Part shown: positions 45,643 to 59,700 of the stretch, piece by piece
Layout: each line of letters begins with the position of its first letter
Numbering within the stretch: position 1 is the stretch's first letter
Assembly (NCBI GenBank): GCA_021234155.1
Contig: JAJEKV010000512.1
Location: 62,001 to 126,000 of the forward strand
Direction of reading: 5' to 3'
DNA from: Isoetes taiwanensis
Taxonomy: Eukaryota > Streptophyta > Lycopodiopsida > Isoetales > Isoetaceae
DNA: 64,000 bases
Program-made: the position numbers and the translations under genes
Notes under the pieces: model-generated
Seen by the model: only the letters and a program-made list of their open reading frames with translations
What the model was told of the DNA's origin: nothing
Database searches by the model: none

Positions 45643-47648
45643 TGATATGGATATGGTAGCTCTGGGAGTGGCCTGAACGCTGGTCTTGGTGGACTAGCAT
45701 GGGTGTGTGAGAAGGGCAAAACTAATAGCATGGCAAGGCAATTAAAAGGCAAATTGTAAGGCAATTAAAAAGGCAATTGTAATGGTTATGGTCAAATAAT
45801 ATCTATTAAGCCAAGCTAATCTTCTTGATAATATCTCACCCAAAATAAAGGGCCAAAAGGCCAATTTCAAACGCTCATATATCTCAGCGAATATAAGTTC
45901 GATTATTATGACCAGGGCCTATTGAAAGCTCTCGTGCTAGTTTCCGGATTGGGGTCGCCCATTCGATAATCCCTTTGTGGATCGTGAGATATCGCCAAAA
46001 GAGTGGCCGGGTCGATCGACCGCATTACCAAGATTGCTTTTTTGAAGAGAACCAAGCTACTTGCCTAGAAATTGCCTTTTAGCCTTCCTTTGTTAAGACC
46101 GCTTAGTTCTCAACACCCAAGGTCTGCAAGGGTGGAGAACCGCCATTATTTGCCTTGTATTGAGAATCTTCCTCTAGTTTTGTGAACTAGAGCCGGATCA
46201 TTCGAAGCTATTGGTGTAGTTCATATCAATTGGTGTAACTCAGATCTTATGTTCATTGATCTGCGGTTTATTTGACTTTATTTCATACTTAGATCATTTT
46301 GTCATTGCTAAAGGTTTATTCTGTGGATTCTGAGCAAAACCTAGACGGCTTTTACGATTACTTAGATTATGATTTGTTTGAGGAGATCCGCATCCTATTT
46401 AGAGGAGATAAAAGGCATGGTTTATTGTTGTGAACCTATAAAAGGTATGGTTTATTGTTGTGAACCATATCAATTGGTATCAGAGCTGCTTTTTATTCCT
46501 AAAGATTGCAAAGACTTCCATTGGTGCCGGAGATTGCAAATGGTGAATAGAGGACCTTATTCTCGCTATTCTTGATGTTTGTAAGTCATCTAGTTGGTGC
46601 TAGTGATTGCAAACCGGAATAGAATTCTCCACCCGAAAATCTAAATGATTTTCTTCCTATGAATTTCAAATTTTAACTTTGATCATTCTTTCCAATCCGA
46701 TTCTACCCGCAGTAATCAACCTTTCGATATCAAGATGACAAAATTATTTGTTGCGGTGAAATATATAGGTGCAAAAGTGATTGGTGATGTGGAATAAGTA
46801 GAGGAAATTAAGCCTAATCTTCCTTATCAATCCATTTCATTTGCCAAAATGGATCTCCTTCCAATCAAGCTTCCAACTGAGAACTCCATAATCCATCTCC
46901 TTGGCCAAGATGGATCTCTCATGAAACTTTTTCCCGCGATCTACAAGTGGTGGACGGATCAATCTTTTCTCGAACTCTTTATCCTTGATAAAATCTTGAA
47001 CTATTCCAAACTAAACGAGTTTAGTGTGGTCCATTGTTTTAGTAAGATGTCTTAATAATGAATATCCGTTCTGTAAGAAATTGTAGTTTAAAAGTAGAGG
47101 TGACTTCAAAATCTGTTAAAGATTTTAAAGGATTTGTGCCTTTAGAGAAATTGTAAATCTATTTTATAATTTTGTTGTTTCCTTTCAATGAATGATCATG
47201 CCATTAATAGTTGCACAAATGGTTGGTGCCATAAGTGTTGATGTTAATGGATGACATTGAAATTCTAGATTGGTGTCTAGAGTTTTGAGAAAGTTGGCGC
47301 CATCGGTTGAGCTCTGTGCTTCAACAAGAACCCCTTGATCTTTTCTTAATCTTGTCTTTATCTTAAAATTTAAATTTTATCTAGTAGATCTTAAGTTTTG
47401 CTAATATATCTCAAAAGAATAATCAAATCTTCTCTGAATCTTTATCTTAATCTTTAGCCACAACAATTTGTGATTGTCATAAATAGTTGGTGCTATTTTA
47501 TGAAGTCATAATACTAGTCTTGGTCCTTAAAATGGATTGAGTTGGTGTTCATGTACAAATTGAGTTGGTCCTCAATTGATAAATTAAGTTGGTGCTTAAT
47601 TTGTTTATGGACACAACTGAGGTCAGTTGCCTTCAAAAAGGGAGGAAT
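45643..47648 (+). mobile_element. Array unit 4 (LTR 45,643-46,472)
   Basis: PBS reads TGGTATCAGAGCTGC, altered at its last base. A 68-codon interior frame at 46,849-47,055 is open only in this copy, so it is not evidence of a gene. Confidence 0.9.
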
Positions 47649-49664
47649 TGATATGGATATGGTAGCTCTGGGAGTGGCCTTGAACGTTGGTCTTGGTGGA
47701 CTAGCATGGGTGTGTGAGAAGGGCAAACTAATAGCATGGCAAGGCAATTAAAAAAGGCAATTGTAAGGCAATTAAAAGGCAATTGTAATGGTTATGGTCA
47801 AATAATATCTATTAAGCCAAGCTAATCTTCTTGATAATATCTCACCCAAAAATAGCAGCTTCAAAAAGGCCAATTTCAAACGCTCATATCTCAGCGAATA
47901 TAAGTCTGATTATTGCGACCCAGGGCTCATTGGAAAGCTCTCAGTGTCTAGTTTCCGGATTGGGGGTCGCCCATTCGATAACTCCTTGTGGATCGTGAGA
48001 TATCGCCAAAAGAGTGGCCGTGGGTCGACTGGACTGCATGACCAAGATTGCCTTTTGAAGAGAACCAAGCTACTTGCCTAGAAATTGCCTTAGCCTTCTG
48101 CCTTTGTTAATCTGCGAGTTCTCAACACCGGGTTGGGTCCGGTTGGGTGGAGAACTGCCATTATTTGCCTTGTATTGAGAATCTTCCTCTAGTTTTGGTG
48201 AACTAGAGCCGGATCATTCTCGAGCTATTGGTGTAGTTCATATCAATTGGTGTAACTCGTGATCTTATGTTCATTGATCCGTGCTTATTTTGACTTCTTA
48301 TTTCATACTTAGATCATTTTGTCATTGCTAAAGGTTTATTCTGGTGGATTTCGTGAGCAAACCTAGACGGTTTACATGACATTTAGATTATGATTTGTTT
48401 GAGGAGATCCGTATCCTATTTAGAGGAGATAAAAGGTATGGTTTATTGTTGTGAACCTATAAAAGGTATGGTTTATTGTTGTGAACCATATCAATTGGTA
48501 TCAGAGCCAAGCTATTCCTAAAGATTGCAAAGACTTCCGGTTGGTGCTGGAGATTGCAAACAGGAATAGAGGACCTTATTCTGGCTATTCTTGATGTTTG
48601 TAAGTCATCTAGTTGGTGCTAGTGATTGCAAACTGGAATAGAATTCCTCCACCTGAAAATCTAAATGATTTTCTTCCTATGAATTTCAAATTTTAACTTC
48701 TTGGATCATTCTTTCCAATCCGATTCTACCCAGAGTAATCAACCTTTCGATATCAGTATGACAAAATTATTTGTTGCAGGAAATATATAGGTGCAGGTGA
48801 TTGGTGATGTGGAATAAGTAGAGGAAATTAAGCCTAATCTTCCTTATCAATCCATTTCATTTGCCAAAATGGATCTCCTTCCAATCAAGCCTAACCAGAA
48901 CTGACAATCCATCTCCTTGGCCAAGATGGATCTCACATTGAAACTTTTCCTGCATCTACAGTGGTGGACGGATCAATCTTTCTGAACTCTTTATCCTTGA
49001 TAAATCTTGAACTATTCCAAACTAAACGAGTTTAGTGTGGTCCATTGTTTTAGTAAGATGTCTTAATAATGAATATCTGTCTGTAAGAAATTGTAGTTTA
49101 AAAGTAGAGGTGACTTCAAAATCTGTTAAAGATTTTAAAGGATTTGTGCCTTTAGAGAAATTGTAAATCTATTTTATAATTTTGTTGCTTCCTTTCAATG
49201 AATGATCATGCCATTAATAGTTGCACAATGGTTGGTGCCATAAGTGTTGATGTTAATGGATGACATTGAAATTCTAGATTGGTGTCTAGAGTTTTGAGCA
49301 AGAGTTACGCCATCTTGGTTGAGCTCTGTGCTTCAACAAGAACCCTTGATCTTTTCTTAATCTTGTCTTCTTTATCTTAAAATTTAAATTTTATCTAGTA
49401 GATCTTAAGCTTTGCTAATATATCTCAAAAGAATAATCAAATCTTCCCCGAATCTTTATCTTAATCTTTAGCCACAACATTTGTGATTGTCATAAATAGT
49501 TGGTGCTATTTTATGAAGTCATAATACTAGTCTTTGGTCCTTAAAAATGGATTGAGTTGGTGTTCATGTACAAATTGAGTTGGTCCTCAATTGATAAATT
49601 AAGTTGGTGCTTAATTTGTTTATGGACACAACCGAGGTCGGGCTTGCCTTCAAAAGGGAGGAAT
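47649..49664 (+). mobile_element. Array unit 5 (LTR 47,649-48,493)
   Basis: PBS intact at 48,496-48,508. Interior close to the consensus of the right-hand units. Confidence 0.9.
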
Positions 49665-51663
49665 TGATATGGATATGGTAGCTCTGGGAGTGGCCTTGAA
49701 CGCTGGTCTTGTGGACTAGCATGGGTGTGTGAGAAGGGCAAACTAATAGCATGGCAAGGCAATTAAAAGGCAATTGTAAGGCAATTAAAAGGCAATTGTA
49801 ATGGTTATGGTCAAATAATATCTATTAAGCCAAGCTAATCTTCTTGATAATATCTCACCAAAAATAGCGTTCAAAAAGGCCAATTTCAAACGCTCATATC
49901 TCAGCGAATATAAGTCTGATTATTGCGACCCAGGGCTCATTGGAAAGCTCTCAGTGTCTAGTTTCCGGATTGGGGTCGCCCATTCGATAACTCCTTGTGG
50001 ATCGTGAGATATCGCCAAAAGAGTGGCCGTGGGTCAGACTGGACTGCATACCAAGATTGCCTTTTTGAAGAGAACCAAGCTACTTGCCTAGAAATTGCCT
50101 TAGCCTTCTGCCTTGTTGTTAATCTGCTAGTTCTCAACACCGGTTGGTCGGTTGGGTGGAGAACTGCCATTATTTGCCTTGTATTGAGAATCTTCCTCTA
50201 GTTTTGGTGAACTAGAGCCGGATCATTCGAGCTATTGGTGTAGTTCATATCAATTGGTGTAACTCAGATCTTATGTTCATTGGATCGTGCTTATTTGACT
50301 TCTTATTTCATACTTAGATCATTTTGTCATTGCTAAAGGTTTATTCTGTGGATTCGTAGAGCAAACCTAGACGGTTTACATTACGAGATTATGATTTGTT
50401 TGAGGAGATCCGTATCCTATTTAGAGGAGATAAAGGTATGGTTTATTGTTGTGAACCTATAAAAAGGTATGGTTTATTGTTGTGAACCATATCAATTGGT
50501 ATCAGAGCCAAGCTATTCCTAAAGATTGCAAAGACTTCCGGTTGGGCCGGAGATTGCAAACAGAATAGAGGACCTTATTGCAGCTATTCTTGATGTTTTG
50601 TAAAGTCATCTAGTTGGTGCTAGTGATTGAAAACTGGAATAGAATTCTCCACCTGAAAATCTAAATGATTTTCTTCCTGAATTTCAAATTTTAACTTCTT
50701 GGATCATTCTTTCCAATCCGATTCTACCGTGAGTAATCAACCTTTCGATATCAGAGATGACAAAATTATTTGTTGCGTGAAATATATAGGTGCGGTGATT
50801 GGTGATGTGGAATAAGTAGAGGAAATTAAGCCTAATCTTCCTTATCAATCCATTTCATTTGCCAAAATGGATCTCCTTCCAATCAAGCCTAACCAGAACT
50901 GATAATCCATCTCCTTGGCCAAGATGGATCTACATTTGAAACTTTTCAAGATCTACGATTGGTGGGATCTGATCGGATCAATCTTTCCGAACTCTTTATC
51001 CTTGATAAATCTTGAACTATTCCAAACTAAAACGAGTTTAGTGTGGTCCATTGTTTTAGTAAGATGTCTTAATAATGAATATCCGTTCCAGAAGAAATTG
51101 TAGTTTAAAAGTAGAGGTGACTTCAAAATCATAAAGATTTTAAAGGATTTGTGCCTAGAGAAATTGTAAATCTATTTTATAATTTTGTTGTTCCTTTCAA
51201 TGAATGATCATGCCATTAATAGTTGCACAATGGTTGGTGCCATAAGTGTTGATGTTAATGGATGACATTGAAATTCTAGATTGGTGTCTAGAGTTTTGAG
51301 CAAAGAGTTGGCGCCATTGGTTGGAGTGGGATGCTTCAACAAGAACCCTTGATCTTTTCTTAATCTTGTCTTTATCTTAAAATTTAAATTTTATCTAGTA
51401 GATCTTAAGCTTTGCTAATATATCTCAAAAGAATAATCAAATCTTCCTGAATCTTTATCTTAATCTTTAGCCACAACAGTTTTGTGATTGTCATAAATAG
51501 TTGGTGCTATTTTATGAAGTCATAATACTAGTCTTTGGTCCTTAAAATGGATTGAGTTGGTGTTCATGTACAAATTGAGTTGGTCCTCAATTGGATAAAT
51601 TAAGTTGGTGCTTAATTTGTTTATGGACACAACTGAGGTCGATTGCCTTCAAAAGGGAGGAAT
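49665..51663 (+). mobile_element. Array unit 6 (LTR 49,665-50,494)
   Basis: Shortest period (1,999 bp). PBS intact at 50,497-50,509. A few small deletions, for example near 50,680. Confidence 0.9.
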
Positions 51664-53672
51664 TGATATGGATATGGTAGCTCTGCTGGGAGTGGCCTTG
51701 AACGTTGGTCTTGGTGGACTAGCATGGGTGTGTGAGAAGGGCAAACTAATAGCATGGCAAGGCAATTAAAAGGCAATTGTAAGGCAATTAAAAAGGCAAT
51801 TGTAATGGTTATGGTCAAATAATATCTATTAAGCCAAGCTAATCTTCTTGATAATATCTCACCAAAAATAATAGTTTCAAAAGGCCAATTTCAAACGCTC
51901 ATATCTCAGCGAATATAAGTCGGATTATTGCGACCCAGGGCTCATTGGAAAGCTCTCAGTGTCTAGTTTCCGGATTGGGGTCGCCCATTCGATAACTCCT
52001 TGTGGATCGTGAGATATCGCCAAAAGAGTGGCCGTGGGTCGACTGGACTGCATACAACCAAGATTGCCTTTTTGAAGAGAACCAAGCTACTTGCCTAGAA
52101 ATTGCCTTAGCCTTACGCGCTTTTTCATGAATCTGCTAGTTCTCAACACCGGTTGGCCCGGGTTGGGTGGAGAACTGCCATTATTTGCCTTGTATTGAGA
52201 ATCTTCCTCTAGTTTTGGTGAACTAGATTGGGATCATTCCGAAGCTATTGGTGTAGTTCATATCAATTGGTGTAACTCGTATCTTATGTTCATTGGATCT
52301 CGTGCTTATTTGACTTCTTATTTCATACTTAGATCATTTTGTCATTGCTAAAGGTTTATTACGTGGATTCGTGAGCAAACCTAGGCGGTTTTTGACACTT
52401 AGATTATGATTTGTTTGAGGGAGATCCGCATCCTATTTAGAGGAGATAAAAGGTATGGTTTATTGTTGTGAACCTATAAAAGGTATGGTTTATTGTTGTG
52501 AACCATATCAATTGGTATCAGAGCCAAGCTATTCCTAAAGATTGCAAAGACTTCCGGTTGGTCTTTGGAGATTGCAAAAAGGAATAGAGGACCTTATTCG
52601 CTATTCTTGATGTTTGTAAGTCATCTAGTTGGTGCTAGTGATTGAAACTGGAATAGAATTCCTCCACCCGAAAAATCTAAATGATTTTCTTCCTATGAAT
52701 TTCAAATTTTAACTTCTTGGATCATTCTTTCCATCCCGATTCTACCGAGTAATCAACCTTTCGATATCGTGATGATGACAAAATTATTTGTTGCGTGAAA
52801 TATATAGGTGCAGTGATTGGTGATGTGGAATAAGTAGAGGAAATTAAGCCTAATCTTCCTTATCAATCCATTTCATTTGCCAAAATGGATCTCCTTCCAA
52901 TCAAGCCAACTAGAACTCCACAATCCATCTCCTTGGCCAAGATGGATCTCTGTTGAAACTTTTCCTGCATCTACGATTGGTGGGCCGGATCAATCTTTCT
53001 GAACTCTTTATCCTTGATAAATCTTGAACTATTCCAAACTAAACGCAGTTTAGTGTGGTCCATTGTTTTAGTAAGATGTCTTAATAATGAATATCATGTA
53101 AGAAATTGTAGTTTAAAAGTAGAGGTGACTTCAAAATCATAAAGATTTTAAAGGATTTGTGCCTTTAGAGAAATTGTAAATCTATTTTATAATTTTGTTG
53201 CTTCCTTTCAATGAATGATCATGCCATTAATAGTTGCACAATGGTTGGTGCCATAAGTGTTGATGTTAATGGATGACATTGAAATTCTAGATTGGTGTCT
53301 AGAGTTTTGAGCAAAGTTGGCGCTCTTTGGTTGAGTAGGTGCTTCAACAAGAACCCTTGATCTTTTTCTTAATCTTGTCTTTATCTTAAAATTTAAATTT
53401 TATCTAGTAGATCTTAAGCTTTGCTAATATATCTCAAAAGAATAATCAAATCTTTTTGAATCTTTATCTTAATCTTTAGCCACAAAGCTTATTTGTGATT
53501 GTCATAAATAGTTGGTGCTATTTTATGAAGTCATAATACTAGTCTTTGGTCCTTAAAATGGATTGAGTTGGTGTTCATGTACAAATTGAGTTGGTCCTCA
53601 ATTGGATAAATTAAGTTGGTGCTTAATTTGTTTATGGACAACCGAGGTCATTGCCTTCAAAAAGGGAGGAAT
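51664..53672 (+). mobile_element. Array unit 7 (LTR 51,664-52,510)
   Basis: PBS intact at 52,513-52,525. Purine run intact. Confidence 0.9.
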
Positions 53673-55678
53673 TGATATGGATATGGTAGCTCTGGGAGTG
53701 GCCTTGAGCATTTGGTCTTGGTGGACTAGCATGGGTGTGTGAGAAGGGCAAACTAATAGCATGGCAAGGCAATTAAAAGGCAATTGTAAGGCAATTAAAG
53801 GCAATTGTAATGGTTATGGTCAAAATAATATCTATTAAGCCAAGCTAATCTTCTTGATAATATCTCGGTCCAAAATAGCGGTTTCAAAAGGCCAATTTCA
53901 AACGCTCATATCTCAGCGAATATAAGTCTGATTATTGCGACCCAGGGCTCATTGGAAAGCTCTCAGTGTCTAGTTTCCGGATTGGGGGTCGCCCATTCGA
54001 TAACTCCTTGTGGATCGTGAGATATCGCCAAAGAGTGGCCGTGGGTCAGACTGGACTGACAAACAGATTGCCTTTTGAAGAGAACCAAGCTACTTGCCTA
54101 GAAATTGCCTTAGCCTTCTTAACGCCTTCTTTGTTAATCTGCTAGTTCTCAACAATGTTGGCGGTTGGGTGGAGAACTGCCATTATTTGCCTTGTATTGA
54201 GAATCTTCCTCTAGTTTTGGTGAACTAGTTTAGGATCGTCCCGAAAGCTATTGGTGTAGTTCATATCAATTGGTGTAGCTTTCGTATCTTATGTTCATTG
54301 GATCTGTGCTTATTTTACTTCTTATTTCATACTTAGATCATTTTGTCATTGCTAAAGGTTTATTACATGGATTCAGTAGCAAACCTAGACGGTTTCTGAT
54401 TGCGAGATTATGATTTGTTTGAGGAGATCCGTATCCTATTTAGAGGAGATAAAAGGTATGGTTTATTGTTGTGAACCTATAAAAGGTATGGTTTATTGTT
54501 GTGAACCATATCAATTGGTATCAGAGCCAAGCTATTCCTAAAGATTGCAAAGACTTCCGGTTGGTGCTGGAGATTGCAAACAGGAATAGAGGACCTTATT
54601 GGAGCTATTCTTGATGTTTGTAAGTCATCTAGTTGGTGCTAGTGATTGCAAACTGAATAGAATTCCTCCACCTGAAAATCTAAATGATTTTCTTCCTATG
54701 AATTTAAAATTTTAACTTCTTGGATCATTCTTTCCAATCCGATTCTACCCAGAGTAATCTATCTTTGGATATCAGTATGACAAAATTGTTTATTGCAGGA
54801 AATATATAGGTGCAGGTGATTGGTGATGTGGAATAAGTAGAGGAAATTAAGCCTAATCTTCCTTATCAATCCATTTCATTTGCCAAAATGGATCTCCTTC
54901 CAATCAAGCCTAACTAGTAATCGACAATCCATCTCCTTGGCCAAGATGGATCTCTGTTGAAACTTTTCTGCATCTACAAAGTGGGCGGATCAATCTTTAC
55001 GAACTCTTTATCCTTGATAAATCTTGAACTATTCAAACTAAAGCGAGTTTAGTGTGGTCCATTGTTTTAGTAAGATGTCTTAATAATGAATATCTGTCTG
55101 TAAGAAATTGTAGTTTAAAAGTAAAGGTGACTTCAAAATCAGTTAAAGATTTTAACGGATTTGTGCCTTTAGAGAAATTGTAAATCTATTTTATAATTCT
55201 GTTGTTTCCTTTTAATGAATGATCATACCATTAATAGTTGCACAATGGTTGGTGCCATAAGTGTTGATGTTAAAGGATGATATTGAAATTCTAGATTGGT
55301 GTCTAGAGTTTTGAGCGGTAGTTTGCGCCATTTGGTTGGAGTCGGTGCTTCAACAAGAACCCTTGATCTTTTCTTAATCTTGCCTTTATCTTAAAATTTA
55401 AATTTTATCTAGTAGATCTTAAGCTTTGCTAATATATCTCAAAAGAATAATCAAATCTTCCCTGAATCTTTATCTTAATCTTTAGCCACAATTGCTTGTG
55501 ATTGTCATAAATAGTTGGTGCTATTTTATGAAGTCATAATACTAGTCTTTGGTCCTTAAAATGGATTGAGTTGGTGTTCATGTACAAATTGAGTTGGTCC
55601 TCAATTGGATAAATTAAGTTGGTGCTTAATTTGTTTATGGACACAACTGAGGTCAGTTGCCTTCAAAAAGGGAGGAAT
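53673..55678 (+). mobile_element. Array unit 8 (LTR 53,673-54,513)
   Basis: PBS intact at 54,516-54,528. The interior has plain substitutions absent elsewhere (for example around 54,705-54,790 and 55,130-55,220), in addition to indels. Confidence 0.9.
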
Positions 55679-57693
55679 TGATATGGATATGGTAGCTCGG
55701 GGGAGTGGCCTTGAACGTTGGTCTTGGTGGACTAGCATGGGTGTGTGAGAAGGGCAAACTAATAGCATGGCAAGGCAATTAAAAGGCAATTGTAAGGCAA
55801 TTAAAAGGCAATTGTAATGGTTATGGTCAAATAATATCTATTAAGCCAAGCTAATCTTCTTGATAATATCTCAGTCCAAAAATAGCAGTTTCAAAAAGGC
55901 CAATTTCAAACGCTCATATCTCAGCGAATATAAGTCTGATTATTGCGACCCAGGGCTCATTGGAAAGCTCTCAGTGTCTAGTTTCCGGATTGGGGTCGCC
56001 CATTCGATAACTCCTTGTGGATCGTGAGATATCGCCAAAAGAGTGGCCGTGGGTCAGACTGGACTGCACAGCCAAGATTGCCTTTTTGAAGAGAACCAAG
56101 CTACTTGCCTAGAAATTGCCTTAGCCTTCTGCCTTGTTTAATCTGCTAGTTCTCAACACGGTTGGGGTTGGGTGGAGAACCGCCATTATTTGCCTTGTAT
56201 TGAGAATCTTCCTCTAGTTTTGGTGAACTAGGAGCCGGATCATTCCGAGCTATTGGTGTAGTTCATATCAATTGGTGTAACTTCATTATCTTATGTTCAT
56301 TGGATCTGTGCTTATTTGACTTGTTTATTTCATACTAGATCATTTTGTCATTGCTAAAGGTTTATTAGATAGGTTGGATTCACTTTGTCTTAAACCTAGG
56401 ACTAATTTCTTCATTAAGATTATATTTTGTTTGAGGAGATGAAGGATCCTATTTAGAGGAGATAAAAGGTATGGTTTATTGTTGTGAACCTATTAAAAGG
56501 TATGGTTTATTGTTTTGAACCATATCAATTGGTATCAGAGCCAAGCTATTCCTAAAGATTGCAAAGACCAAATGTTGGTCTTTGGAGATTGCAACGGGGA
56601 ATAGAGGACCTTAAGAATCAATTCTTGATGTTTGTAAGTCATCTAGTTGGTGCTAGTGATTGCTCTGGAATAGAATTCCTCCACCTGAAAATCTAAATGA
56701 TTTTCTTCCTATGAATTTCAAATTTTTAACTTCTTGGATCATTCTTTCCAATCCGATTCTACCCGAGAGTAATCAACCTTTCGATATCCCGATGACAATT
56801 TTTATTTGTTGCGGGAAATATATAGGTGCAAAGGTGATTGGTGATGTGGAATAAGTAGAGGAAATTACCTCCATCTTCCTTACCATATCCATTTCATTTT
56901 CCAAAATGGTCTTTTTCAATCAAATTCAAACCGAGAATCGACAATCCATCTCCTTGGCCAAGATGGATCTCTGTTGAAACTTTTCACCATGTCGGTGGTC
57001 ACGGATACCTCTCTTTCGAACTCTTTATCCTTGATAAATCTTGAACTCCATTCCAAACTAAACGAGTTTAGTGTGGTCCATTGTTTTAGTAAGATGTCTT
57101 AATAATGAATATACTTTTGTAAGAAATTGTAGTTTTAAAAGTAGAGGGGACTTCATTTTCTTAAAGATTTTAAAGGATTTTGCCTTTAGAGAAATTGTAA
57201 ATCTATTTTATAATTTTGTTGTTTCCTTTCAATGAATGATCATGCCATTAATAGTTGCACAATGGTTGGTGCCATAAGTGTTTATGTTAATGGATGACAT
57301 TGAAATTCTAGATTGGTGTCTAGAGTTTTGAGGCAAAGGATGCTGGTTAAGGTTTTGCTTCAACAAGAACCCTTGATCTTTTCTTAATCTTGTCTTTATC
57401 TTAAAGTTTGGAAATTTTATCTAGTAGATCTTTTGCTTTGCTAATATATCTCAAAAGAATAATCAAATCTTCCTCTCATTTTTATCTTAATCTTTAGCCA
57501 CACCTCATTGTGATTGTCATAAATAGTTGGTGCTATTTTATGAAGTCATAATACTAGTCTTTTGGTCCTTAAAATGGATTGAGTTCTATGTTCATGTACA
57601 AATTGAGTTGGTCCTCAATTGGATAAATTCTAGTTGGTGCTTAATTTGTTTATGGACACAACTGAGGCCATATTGCCAACCTTTTGGAGGAAT
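55679..57693 (+). mobile_element. Array unit 9 (LTR 55,679-56,527), most divergent copy
   Basis: PBS intact at 56,530-56,542. The LTR block at 56,364-56,425 is replaced by sequence resembling 38,196-38,262. The purine run is changed to CTTTTGGAGGAA. Many local changes in the interior (for example 57,400-57,480). Confidence 0.9.
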
Positions 57694-59700
57694 TGATATG
57701 GATATGGTAGCTCTGGGAGTGGCCTTGAACGTTGGTCTTGGTGGACTAGCATGGGTGTGTGAGAAGGGCAAACTAATAGCATGGCAAGGCAATTAAAAGG
57801 CAATTGTAAGGCAATTAAAAGGCAATTGTAATGGTTATGGTCAAATAATATCTATTAAGCCAAGCTAATCTTCTTGATAATATCTCGGTCAAAAAATAGC
57901 GGTTTCAAAAGGCCAATTTCAAACGCTCATATCTCAGCGAATATAAGTCTGATTATTGCGACCCAGGGCTCATTGGAAAGCTCTCAGTGTCTAGTTTCCG
58001 GATTGGGGTCGCCCATTCGATAACTCCTTGTGGATCGTGAGATATCGCCAAAAGAGTGGCCGTGGGTCAGACTGGACTGCTGACCAAGATTGCCTTTTTG
58101 AAGAGAACCAAGCTACTTGCCTAGAAATTGCCTTAGCCTTACGCCTTGTTGTTAATCTGCTAGTTCTCAACACCCGGTTGGCCCGGTTGGGTGGAGAACT
58201 GCCATTATTTGCCTTGTATTGAGAATCTTCCTCTAGTTTTGGTGAACTAGAGTGGGATCGTCGAGCTATTGGTGTAGTTCATATCAATTGGTGTAACTTC
58301 GTATCTTATGTTCATTGGATCCGTGCTTATTTGACTTCTTATTTCATACTTAGATCATTTTGTCATTGCTAAAGGTTTATTCTGTGGATTTCAGAGCAAA
58401 CCTAGACGGTTTACAGATTACGAGATTATGATTTGTTTGAGGAGATCTGGTATCCTATTTAGAGGAGATAAAAGGTATGGTTTATTGTTGTGAACCTATA
58501 AAAGGTATGGTTTATTGTTGTGAACCATATCAATTGGTATCAGAGCCAAGCTATTCCTAAAGATTGCAAAGACTTCCGGTTGGGCTTTGGAGATTGCAAA
58601 AGCGGGGAATAGAGGACCTTATTCGGCTATTCTTGATGTTTGTAAGTCATCTAGTTGGTGCTAGTGATTGAAAACTGGAATAGAATTCCTCCACCTGAAA
58701 ATCTAAATGATTTTCTTCCTATGAATTTCAAATTTTAACTTCTTGGATCATTCTTTCCAATCCGATTCTACCCAGAGTAATCAACCTTTCGATATCGAAG
58801 TATGACAAAATTATTTGTTGCAGGAAATATATAGGTGCAGGTGATTGGTGATGTGGAATAAGTAGAGGAAATTAAGCCTAATCTTCCTTATCAATCCATT
58901 TCATTTGCCAAAATGGATCTCCTTCCAATCAAGCCTAACCAGAACTGACAATCCATCTCCTTGGCCAAGATGGATCTCTGTTGAAACTTTTCCTGCATCT
59001 ACAGTGGTGGACGGATCAATCTTTCTGAACTCTTTATCCTTGATAAATCTTGAACTATTCCAAACTAAACGAGTTTAGTGTGGTCCATTGTTTTAGTAAG
59101 ATGTCTTAATAATGAATATCTGTCTGTAAGAAATTGTAGTTTAAAAGTAGAGGTGACTTCAAAATCTGTTAAAGATTTTAAAGGATTTGTGCCTTTAGAG
59201 AAATTGTAAATCTATTTTATAATTTTGTTGCTTCCTTTCAATGAATGATCATGCCATTAATAGTTGCACAATGGTTGGTGCCATAAGTGTTGATGTTAAT
59301 GGATGACATTGAAATTCTAGATTGGTGTCTAGAGTTTTGAGCAGTAGTTGGCGCTACTGGTTGGAGTCGGTGCTTCAACAAGAACCCTTGATCTTTTCTT
59401 AATCTTGTCTTTATCTTAAAATTTAAATTTTATCTAGTAGATCTTAAGCTTTGCTAATATATCTCAAAAGAATAATCAAATCTTCCTGAATCTTTATCTT
59501 AATCTTTAGCCACAACAGTTGTGATTGTCATAAATAGTTGGTGCTATTTTATGAAGTCATAATACTAGTCTTTGGTCCTTAAAATGGATTGAGTTGGTGT
59601 TCATGTACAAATTGAGTTGGTCCTCAATTGGATAAATTAAGTTGGTGCTTAATTTGTTTATGGACCTGGCGAGGTCGATTGCCTTCAAAAAGGGAGGAAT
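57694..59700 (+). mobile_element. Array unit 10 (LTR 57,694-58,532)
   Basis: PBS intact at 58,535-58,547. Near-identical to units 11-13 over most of its length. Confidence 0.92.
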
